A DNA stretch of 64,000 nucleotides. It comes from Azorinus chamasolen (lineage: Eukaryota > Mollusca > Bivalvia > Cardiida > Solecurtidae). The stretch is from NCBI GenBank assembly GCA_963576725.1, contig OY755242.1, positions 28,248,358 to 28,312,357 of the forward strand, given 5' to 3'. Both the position numbers and the translations under genes were made by a program. The notes below the pieces were generated by a model. The model was given only the letters and a program-made list of their open reading frames with translations, searched no databases and was not told where the DNA came from. The number at the start of each line of letters is the position of its first letter. Position 1 is the first letter of the stretch. Below are positions 48,401-60,400 of this stretch, piece after piece.

Positions 48401-51400
48401 CTTTCCTCTAGTTAATGCTCCTTTTCGGTAGATACATTCAAAGAGGTTGGGTCTAAAAATATCCTAGGAGAGAATGAGTTAAAAGATGTATCTACAGAAT
48501 AAAGGAAAGGTTGTAAAACTAAGAAATTTTCAATTCATTTCTCTAAACCACCCACTTGAAATCTATCGGTAAGCGGGCCTTTTCCAAAATTGGATTACTG
48601 AAGTGAATGGTTAGATTAGACTAGATTACAAGGATATTAAATAATCTGTTACAATGGCTTAACCTGTTCCTCCATATAAACGCTTTTCATGCACCTGCAA
48701 ACTGTAGATCCAGGCAGATCAGACGGCTCCTATATATAGGAGCTGTCTGATCAGGGTTTGCTTTAATGGAATTTGATACATGTAGATCTGTTTCTTCAGC
48801 TTCTAAAATGGCAACAATATTCCACCATCCACATTCCATTTAAACTATTTTGAGCATGAATATTCAGTAGGTATTGAAATTTGGAATAAATATAGAACAG
48901 GGAAAGGGTTAAATCAAAACACTACAGTAAAACCTCTCTATAACGGCCACTAAATTACATCAAGTATTTTGTGTTAAAGGCAGGTGACTGCTTAAAGCAA
49001 GTTGAAAGTAAAACAGAACGCTCCTATAGGAGCGTTCTGTTTTACTTTCAACTTGCTTTAAGCAGCCACCTGCCCTAATATACTAACTAATTAACACAAT
49101 TTAGTGGCCGTTATAGAGAGGTTTCACTGTAGTTGTTTTATACAAAGCATTTTGTACCAGACAAGGCAGACAAGCTAAACCCTTTCCCTTGTGCATTGTG
49201 CAATACTCCTGTAAGAAATAATGACATTATGAATATTTATTTGCTGAATTTTTACGATTGCATAATGACTAGGTGTAACAATAGGTTAAACTATCGATAT
49301 ATCGCAACAGTTGTGCTTCCTGGGTCTATTTTGGTTGCAGACATGAGAAAGCATTTATTTGAGGGATTATTTTTCCCTTTATAAAAAAAACCCTGTTCAT
49401 GACTTTGAAAAGAGTAAACCCAGATTAGACAGCCCCTTTAGGAGCTGTCTGATCAGAGTCTGTTGTGTTTGCTTACGAAATTATAATAGATCTGGTTTCT
49501 ACCAATACCAAACAATCCTGTGTACAGACTTCAGTTAATACTAAATAGATATTAATGACGTAATTATTTCTCACATGAACAAGGCAGTCAAATAGATAGC
49601 TATATCTCTAGCCAGGCAGCCACCGCCAAAATCAAAAAGGAGATATGTTGCCTGTAATGGAAATTGCACTGCTTTTGCCGACATTTCAATGTGGTTGACA
49701 TTTGACTCAACCTCCCAGTTGTTAAGAAAATATGACACACAAAATGAAAACATAATGGAAATCAAAGGTTAGAACACCTGACCTTCAAATGTGACCTTGA
49801 CTTCGAGCCGACATGACTACCACATGTGTTCAGCACATTATCTCAATTTAGCTAACATAACAATGAAGTTTTATGAAAATCCTTCAAAGGGTTTAGAAGA
49901 TATGGAGCAGACACAAAAATGTACTGGAAAATGTTAAATACTTGACTATCCAATGTGACCTTGACCTTGAGTCTGCATGACTGCAACATGTGTTCTGCAC
50001 CTTGTCTCATTTGAGGCAAGTTTCATGAAAATCCTTCCAGGGGTATAAGAGATACATGTACGGAGTGGACACGAAATTGTTACAGACAGACAGACAGACA
50101 GACGGACAAACAAAGGCAATTCCTGTAACTCCCCTCCAGCCCTAGGGCGGGGGAAGAAAAAAAGAGTCAACTCCTCAAAGACTGGGGTAACCCATTACCT
50201 CATAGGCTATTTTTAGATGCAACCTCTTTGAATAAATCTACCAAAAAGGAGCATTAACTAGAGAAAAGGAAAATTTTAGAAATTTGTAGTTTGAAACAAA
50301 TGCTCTATTTATCACAATGGTTTCACAAAGTGACTTTTACAGAGTCGTCAATATGAGGGAATGGGTTAAAGGCTATAGCTATATCTTACCTTTGCCGATG
50401 TAGTAGAAGCCCACGAAGATGATGAGAGCTAGGGCACACAGCTTACTGATGGTGATAACCACCTGAACCTTCGTTGCCCACTTCACATTGATACAGTTGA
50501 CAAATACAAGCAAAACTGAAAAAGAAAACATAATTGTGGCAATTTATAAATTTTTAACATCCAAGCAATTGCAAAACTTGTCTACTTCAGTTTTCAAAAG
50601 ATTTTTCCCTTTTCCTTTTGACAAAAAAAAAGACAATATCAGACTCATATTCTCATTAATAGTTGCCTCCACACTAATAAATGCCCCACTAATGCAGGGC
50701 TGGAAAAATCCTAAAACTTTTACTCGTCCTGCCAGCTGCTTTTGTCTATTATTTACTTAAAATCATTGTTAAAATTTCTGAAATTCTACTCGTCCTGCAA
50801 GAAAGTTACTCGTCATGGCGAGCGGACGAGTGGAATTTTCCAGGCCTGTAATGCAAAGCAATACAGAAAGCTCAACCTGTGTACAAAATACAAAAAGTTC
50901 CTATTTAAAAATGTACCACTCATGTGTTTATTAAAGATAATACAACACGTGCCATTGAATCGCAAGTCAGTATAGTGTCCTAAAGTCATTGCCATTGTTG
51001 TCCATTGTTTGAGAAAGGAGTCAAAGCACATTTCAGCATTTCATTATATTTAGAAAAGTTTGCTATTTCTATGAACAACTGCTTTTGTGAAGTATTACAT
51101 GCCAAGGAGAGGAATTTAATAAGCTTAATTTCAATCCTTATTAGAAACTATATACATTTATGCATGTTGTACATTGTGTATATTGCAGAAATAAAATATA
51201 TGTTTAAACCAAATAGTCAGACACCAAATCTCCCATCTCCACCGGTTTAAAGTCCAAAGAATCAATTTGGCATCATTTTGATTATTATAAAAGACCAACT
51301 GAGTACAAATTGTGTCGACAACATCAAACTGCTTTTCGGGAGCAATGTGATCCAGATCTACACTGTTGTCAGAATACTTACTGGCAGTGAGTACCGGTAA

Positions 51401-54400
51401 ATATTGTAAGCTCAAAGGAAAATCCAAATTCAAATCCATCCAAATCCAGTATATCTTGATAAAATTCAGTCAATCCAAAAGTTTCAATCATTTTAATGAA
51501 CACTTAAATGTAACATTAACAAAAACTTCCGAACATTGGGTTAAGGAAAAAGCTTACCTTAATAATGGCCCCCATTTTGGAAAATGTTAAGCCCCCGGAG
51601 GTGTTTATTAGGAATAATACGGTAACTAACATAATTTAAGTGGCCGTTATAGAGAGGTTCTACTCGTACCAAGGTAGAGGGCAAAAAAACAATGAACAAA
51701 ACAGCCCATCATCAGGATTAGTTTACAATCTCTTGCTTAATCCTTCACTTCGTAAATACTCCTTTTACGCCTTTGCAAACAGAGTAGACACAGGTCAGAC
51801 GGCTCTCACAATAGCTGTGACCTATCTGATTAGGGTCTGCTCGGTTTGCCTATGATGGTTTACGGACATTTGCCCCCCGGACACTTGCTCCCCGGACCTT
51901 TGCCCCCCTATTTGGGCATGGGCGGACATTTGCCCCCGGGATTTTAGCTTGGGCGGACATTTGCCCTCCTGACATATGCCCCGTTTGACTTGGGCGGACA
52001 TTTGCCCCCTGTTAATTTTCTCGAGGACGGACCTTTGGTCATTTTTTGCATCATCAGCATCCCTAAAACATTTTACAGGAAGTTGGCCATTTAAAACAAC
52101 AAAGTGTTTATATATAAAAATTACCTTCAAATAGCAAACTAATCATGCGTGGGGTTTCCCAAGCTTTTACAATCGAGTTTAATTGAGGCCTCTATTTACC
52201 TTTCTTGCAATGATTTGATGCTTGTAAATATCCTCAGTATCTAATTCGGCAGCCATTTGCAAAAATTGTAAACACAGAGGTTATATATATGCAGAAAAGG
52301 GTGTGTTCCAAATCAAATGATTCTGCGACATCAAACGTGACCTTTCATTTTCTGAAAACTGTGACCTTTCATTTTCTGAGAACACTGACAGCCATATTTA
52401 TTGTTTTAACACACAAAGGTGTATGCAGCAGAACGTGACCTTTCACTTATTGTCATTATGTTGTTATGTGTTAAAAGCACAGCAAGTGTTAATTGGATTA
52501 GGGGTTTGACTAGCCTAAAGGCAGTGGAAAATTCTACACTTACGCAATTCATTTACTGTCAAGTGTCAGCTTAGCTTATATGATAAACAAGATCTGGATC
52601 TGAAGGTGATAAGTATACATCTGTTTGTTATTTAAATACAAAATTACTGATTTAACAACAAAAAAGTAATTTACTTAACTTAGATCTAATTATTTAAAAT
52701 AGCTACATTTCTGTATTAGAGCAATTTCTAATGAACCTGAATGGAAGTCTCTGGGTTTTCTGAGATCGAGTAATACAATACATGTGGTGGCAAGACCCAG
52801 GGGGGCAAAGGTCCACCCAAGCTAAACCACTGGGAGGGGGGGGGGCAAATGTCCGCCCAAGTCAAAAAGGGGACATATGTCAGGGGGGGGGGGGGCAAAT
52901 GTCCGCCAAAGCTAAAACACCAGGGGGGCAAATGTCCTAGAATCGCCTATGATATAACATGGTTCTTCATGGGTCAATCAATTATTTATTATAGTACAGT
53001 GATTCTGTGAATGCATGTTTTTCATGCACTTTTTTCGGCTTTGACGCAGTAAAATTCAGACTGCGTTTTCCTCGACGCAGAAATTTGTCAGTTGCCGAAT
53101 TATTAACAGCCGCGAATTACGTGTCCCTGTGTATTGGGTTTTAGTCGTGCCCACCCCGTTCCCGGTCAGTAGATGCTTCTATCTCTATCTATATATTCTG
53201 CAGCACCCCCTTACAGAGATTATGTGCAGCTGCACGTCTGTGCTAAAATTAGTGAAGAATAATAAAGCATGATAGAAGAGAAAGAATGACGACAGAGAAG
53301 ATATACAGTGAGATAGTGTTATAGAGGTTTCAGTGAAATTAAAAACAGGGTAAAAACAATGTTGTGACTCATGGCATTTTGTGCTCCAGGGTCTGGACTG
53401 CTGTCTTGAACATTTGCAGTTCAGGCAGCATGACCACACTCTGTGGCAACCTGTTCCATTGGACAACTGCCAGTGGAAAGAAAAAGTACTTGTAGCAGTT
53501 CAATCTGGTATGGATCTGACAGAAGGCGAGAGGATGGCTATGCCGGGTCATTCTGTTCGGGGTTTTGAAGTACTGAGGGATTTCAAGGGTTACTAGTCCA
53601 TAGTGAATTTTGTACAGCAGAGTCAGTCTGGCATCTGCTCTCCTCTGTTCTAAGGATCTCCACCCCAGGGTATTCAACATGGAGGTGACACTGTCATATT
53701 GGGAGTACCTACTCAGGGTCCAACGGGCGGCTCATCTTTGGCATGCCTCTATTTTGGAGATGTTGGCCTGGGTATGTGGGCTCCATGCAGGAGAGGCATA
53801 TTCCAGCTGGGGCCTAACAAGAGTTTTATAGGCTAATTCCCGTACTGGCGTACTGCCCCCATTGACGATAGTCGGGGGCATATTGTTTTTGCCCTGTCTG
53901 TTTGTTTGTTTGTTTGTCTGTTTGTCAGCAACTTTAACATTGGTCATAACTTTTGAGCCAGTATAGATAGAGACTTGATATTTGGCATACATATGTATCT
54001 CATAAAGCCGCACATTTTGAGGGGTGACGTGTCAAGGTCAAGGTCATCCTTCAAGGTCAGAGGTCAAATATATGGGTCAAATCGCAGACTTTAACATTGG
54101 CCATAACTTTTGGACCAGTAGAGATAGAGACTTGATATTTGGCATGCTTGTGTATCTCATGAGGCTGCACATTTTGAGGGGTGACATGTCAAGGTCAAGG
54201 TCAGAGGTCAAGGTCAGAGGTCCAATTTATGAGGGGGCATAGTGTTTCACAAACACATCTTGTTGTTCTTATATTTCTCTTTATGAACCCCAGAGATCTG
54301 GACGCTGTCGATGTAATGGACTGGATGTGGCGGCTCCATCTAAAATCATTTGAGAGGATCACCCCCAGATACTTGGGGTCATCAATTAATCATTATTGCA

Positions 54401-57400
54401 GACAAACAAGCGCCTAGGCGACAGTGTTTTGGTGCATGTAATTTTGTCATATTCCGCGAAAAGAAATATATGTTTGCTCCAAAGCAGTGCAGATTGGCAG
54501 CATTCTTTCGGAAGGAAACAGCTTGTAACATTGACAATTGTAGTAAAAGTTCCCCGACAATGCCTACTTCAACTGACAATTTGCTGAGTTTGGCAAGTGA
54601 CAATTCGGTGAGTGAAAAGTCTGTCACCTTGTCGGAAAAAGCCACCCCTAATGGCTGAATAAAAACTACATGTAATTGCTTTCTTGCAATTGTAATAAAA
54701 TGACTTGCAAGGTATGCACCATTGAGGGGAAAGACGGTCTATTAACAATTAGCTGCACCAACTTTCCCCACTCAACTCTTTGTTTGACATTTAGCCTCAA
54801 ATCAACATAGGCAGCTGTGGAGGCCACATCTTTATGGAGCAGTATCAAAAAACAAACTTCAAACATCATGTTATAAATCAAACATGCCCATGTTCAATTT
54901 TAGGGTATGACCTGCCAAAATTTCATATGACCCCCATATTTTATACATGGGGTCAAACATGACCCTCAAAATATCAGAGCTGGCAGAAATACTGAATTAT
55001 AACAATTAATCTAATTAATACTCATGATGTCATTTATTTCCTCTTTGAATATTAATAAAGCCAAAGGGTTAAAACCCAAAACAGACAGCCAAACAAGATG
55101 CATCTAGATAAGACGCCAAAGTTATCCAGTTACTATTACAGTAAAACGGTAGGCTCTCTATAACGGCCTCTAAATTGTGTTAATTAGTTGGTATTTAGGA
55201 CAGGTGGTCGCTTAAAGCAAGGTGAAAGTAAAACAGAACGCTCCAATAGGAGCGTTATGTTTTACTTTCACCTTGCTTTATGCAGCCACCTGTCTTTAAC
55301 ACAAAATATTTGATGTAAATTAGTGGCCGTTATAGAGAGGTTTTACTGTATTTTCATAACGATGTAACCAATATGACAGTGAGGAAAGAGTTAACCCTTT
55401 CCTTCATGAGGGAAACTCAAAGGGTTAACACATGCATGCAATCATGAGGCCATGTGTTTCTCAAAAGGGGGCTAATTAAGGGCAGTGTAACAGCCTGCCA
55501 GCACTTCTATTTACCCTTTCCTTGTTCTATTTTTATCCCAAATTTCAATATCTACTGAATACTAATGGACAAAATAGTTATAATGGAAGGTGGAACATTG
55601 TAGCCATTTTAGAAACTAACGAAACAGATCTATCAAATTGCATTAGCAAACAGAGCAGATCCTGATCAGACGGCTGCTAAAAGAGCCATCTGATTTGGGT
55701 CTACTCTGTTTGCAAATGCGTGAAAAGGTTAACCTTTTCCTTCATATAAAGTAAACGCATTTTCAGGCCTTTGCTAGAGAAGTAGACCCAGATCTGACAG
55801 CTCCTGTAAGAGCCAGATCTGATCAGGGTCTACTGTTTGTTTATGAATATGAAATATTACAGATCAGACTCTAGTTTCTACCAATATAAAAAACATCCTG
55901 TGTACATAATACAGTGAAACTCCGCTAATGCGACCACTTAACAAACAGCCACTAATGTCGTCTAAAGCAGGTGGTTGCTTAATGCAGGACGAAAGTTATG
56001 CAGAAAGCTCCTATAGGAGCTTTCTGCATAACTTTCGTCCTGCATTAAGCTACCACCTGTCTCAGCCACCCAGAATTGTGCCCCTTTTTGGTGGTCGCAT
56101 TAGCGGGGTTTTACTGTATCATTAATATGCCACTATAAAAATTATTTCTTTCATGAATATTTAACAGGGAAAGGGTTAACACTGATACAAGCACTTCTAT
56201 AAACATTTTGCGTTCTATGTATTTATTGTCTGTCCTGCTATAATTCTCGTCTTCTTCTTGTGCATGTTCCCCTATTCAAAAGCTCTGCCAAAGAGTCCCA
56301 AACAGTTTTGATTCAGTGAGAAAAACTTAACAATGAATTACTTGGATCCAATGGTTTGCAAAGGTGGCATAATTTTCACACCCTGCAAGCATTTAACACA
56401 CCCTGTCAGCTTTATCACCATGGTAAACATTTTGATGTGAGTCTGCCAACATTTTTTTGTCTGAATACTTAGGTCATTATACTAATTTATAGGACAACCA
56501 AAATTTGCAATAAATTGTCAGTGTTAACTCTTTGCACGCTAGCGGCGACGTGTGATTACCTATGCAAACAGTTTGGATCCAGATGAGACGCCGCATAATG
56601 TGGCGTCTCATCAGGTTCCAAACTGTTTGTCACCTTGACCACATTTTTGCAAAGAAATGAGAGAAATTTTATCTCAAGAATTGAAGCAGACGACAATTGT
56701 TGCAGACGAAAAATTACTTAGCGTGCAAAGAGTTAATTAGCCTTCGTTAGCATATGTTGTATGTTATTATTATTCAAATTGAAAAAATAATAATTGAGCC
56801 TCATGCCCTCATCAAATGCTGTACATCTTATAATATTGTCTGATGATCTGAGTATACACAGCTTGAAATATGTCTAATTCTGTTAAATACCTTTTCCTGT
56901 GATGAAAGTTTGAATTTAAAATTTAAATGGGGTTTACAGAAAAAAACTCTAAACCGGATAAACTTTTAGAACAGCAAAATTTAGACACTTTTAGGTAGGT
57001 GGCTGCTTAATGCAGGGTGAAAGTCATGCATAAGCTCCTAGAGGAGTTTTCTGCATGACTTTCACCCTGCATTAAGCTGCCACCTGTCTCCAAGGCCGAT
57101 ATTTATACCAAATTGAATGTCCCGCTTAATTAGAGGAGTTTTACTGTATCAGTACAATCTACATACAAACATTTCACGAGTATACATGTATGATTTCTAT
57201 TTAACCTTATACTCATGTAAATGTACCTTTAGGCACTAGACGGTATTGGATATTGGCAATGTTTACTAACAGAAGGCTTCAAGCTTGGCAGAAATTCAAG
57301 ATTCATAGTTATTTTAACATAAGCTTAATAAACAATGCATATATGTAATTGTTAACTGTAAGCCAATCACTCAAGTATGCATAATAATACATTAACCCTT

Positions 57401-60400
57401 TCCCTCATATAAACGTGTTTTCACACATTTGCAAACAGAGTAGACCCAGATCAGACGGCTCCTAGAAGAGCCGTCTGATCAGGGTCTACTCTGTTTGCTA
57501 ATAGAATTTCAAAGATCTGTGTCTTTACTTTCTAAAATGGCTACAATTTTCCATCTTCCATATTTCGTTTTAATCATCTTATCTATGAATATTTAACTTA
57601 GGTATTGAAATTTGGAATGAACAAAGGGTCAAGACTTTAGAATTCAGCTACAATGCTATATAGAAAATACAAACATCACTGCTGGTCTCAGGTACCACAT
57701 CAGATCTGATTGAAGTCTACATTGTTAACTCTCTTCTTCATATAAAGTCTGTTTCATGCCTTTGAAAACAGAAGTGACCGAGACCAGATAGCTCCTATAG
57801 CCCTTTCCTCCATAAAAAGCCTTTCTACGCCTCTGCAATAACCACTTCTTGAAACCATTGTGATAAATAGAGCATTTGCTCCTATAGGACAGACATGAGG
57901 CGATCACAAAAGCTCACCCTGAGCACTTTGTGTTCTGGTGAGCTAAAAACAGTGACTGTGTATACCCTGATAAGAGTGCTCCTCTAGGATCTCTGATCAG
58001 TGTCTACACTGTTTGCAAATAACAGTACACATGTCTCAGGTTGAAAGGGTTAAAACATATGCCTTTGAATCTCATTTTTTCAAAATTCCATGACAATTTC
58101 CTGACATTTGCCTACACATGTATTTTCAAATTTCCCCCAAGTTCTCAAAATTCCCTGACAATTCCCTGACTGTAAAATTTCGAATTCTCCTGGTATTTAT
58201 AAAGGAAAGGGTTAAAGTATTAGAGCTGGGGTGTTTATTAGGGAGAATACAGTATTTAGTTCCATTTAAGTTTGGTCTTGAACTACAAAACAAGCCTTGA
58301 TAACATGTCCAGTAATGGTACAGTAAAACCCCTCTAATGCGACCACTTAATAAACAAACATGGCTGTCTTCATAGTAGGTGGATGCTTAATGCAGGATGA
58401 AAGTTATGCAGAAAGCTCCCATAGGAGCTTTCTGCATAACTTTCGTCCTGCATTAAGCTACCACCTGCCTTTGCCACTTTCAACTATGCCCCTTTTTGGT
58501 GGTCGCATTAGAGGGGTTTTTACTGTATATTTAAATGTTTTATACTGTACTGTTTTAAATTCATTCATTGTCTGTGTTAATTCAAAACATTGTATTATTG
58601 TTTTGGAATATTGGATCTATGCCACCAACATGTCAAATGCTGGGCGATTATCTGTACAGCAAGAACAATACAGATTACAACTGTATTACTAGTTGGACAA
58701 AAAGTACCACATCATAGAATAAACTCTGAATGGGTCAAGGACACACCAGAACCTACTTGATTACAGTTTTAGAACCATTAACACATCATTCTGGTCTGTA
58801 AACTAGGCTATCATGAACAAAATCCGAAAATATGTACTGTGCTGTGCATGCAATCTACAATATAATCTGAAGACTTTATCAACTCTTTGAATGCTGGATT
58901 TTCAAAGAAAGGCTGTTTTCCTTTGTCAGCAGTTGAATAAGCCCTTTCCCTGTTGTATATTCATGTAACTTACTAAGATATAATGGCATCATCAATATTA
59001 ATTAGCTGAATTTATATATAGCATAATCTTTTCAAGGCAATTTGTTTTTTTAAGGACTAAAGGATCAGATCTAAGACTATAACATGTGAAAGGCAAACAG
59101 AGTAGACCCTGATCAGACGACTCATGGATATTTAAATAGATTTTTTCCTAGCCACCTGATCTGGGTCTAGTCTGTTTGCAAATGCTTGAAAAGACGTTTA
59201 ATTGATGGAAAGGGTCAATACATCTGAAAGTTAAATATAAATGAAAATAATTTATGAATATTTATATTCACATGATGCAGTACTGGGCTCAAGCTGGAGC
59301 TCTCCAACAGGGAGAAGGTTGGTGGGATTAGGACTTTGTATCTCCATGTATGTTCAAAACAAGGAGAAGTCAGGTTAGGGAGACTTTTTCTCCCAAATCA
59401 CTCCCCAGCTTGAGCCCTGCACTCTACAGAAACTCCTTGAGACCAATATGCTTTGCAGGAATCTAGAAATCCCTGAAAAAAATCATATCAGATCCATAAA
59501 AATGTTTTGATTGTTAGACATTAACCCTTCACTCAATAAAAAACGCCTTTTCAAACAGTATATATACCCAGATCATACGGCATCAACATGTATAGGAGCC
59601 CTATGATCAGGGTCTGCTCTGTTTATAACATAATCAGGGTTTTCATTTTCAGTCATAACAACTGATTATTTTCTGGACATAGCAGATTGCACTGGGGCCA
59701 AGGGGGCCATAGTATATAGATTTCATAAAAACAATTTTCAACATTTCTTGAAAAACAATGAAGCAAAACTGATTTCAGCCAGGCAAGTTTCAATCGGTAA
59801 TCGGCTGAAAATGAAAAACCCTGATGATATTATATACATACGATTCTATAGTTTTTGCCATTGTCAAAGATTCATGTGTCCATGCCCTATTATAACAACC
59901 TAATCAATAATTTAATATTCATGATCATTGATGTCAGTATTTCTTATATGAATATTCATGGAGTAAAGGGTTAACATGTACAGTTGGTCATATATACCTA
60001 CCAGATATCAATGCAGCGAGAAGCTTCGATGGAGCGTCTGGCACTTCACAGTCTGGATATATGGGTTTCAGAAGGTAGACTGCAAACATAAGACCCATTG
60101 CAGCTATACCGACAGGGCAGATCAGAAGAAAGTCTATCCACAAACAAATGAATGATGCAATATCTCCAAAAGCTCTTCTAATGTACACATATTCTCCCCC
60201 AGACTGTGGTATGGAAGTCCCAAGTTCTGCATAGCAAACAGCACCGAGGGCGTTATAGATTCCACAGACAATCCACAAAATAAAGGACATGCCAACAGAT
60301 CGAACATTCTGTAGGATTCCAACAGGTGAGATGAAGATTCCAGAGCCTATGATGATGCCAACAATAATTGACACCCCTTGAAACAGTCCTATCTGCTTTT

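Noticed and set aside
51822..52130. Minus-strand frame rich in KCPPK-like repeats
   Set aside because: It is a translation of the GGACATTTGCCCCCC terminal arrays of the foldback element.
54350..54658. 102-codon plus-strand frame as a possible gene
   Set aside because: It begins within antisense LINE sequence and has no family similarity or splice support.
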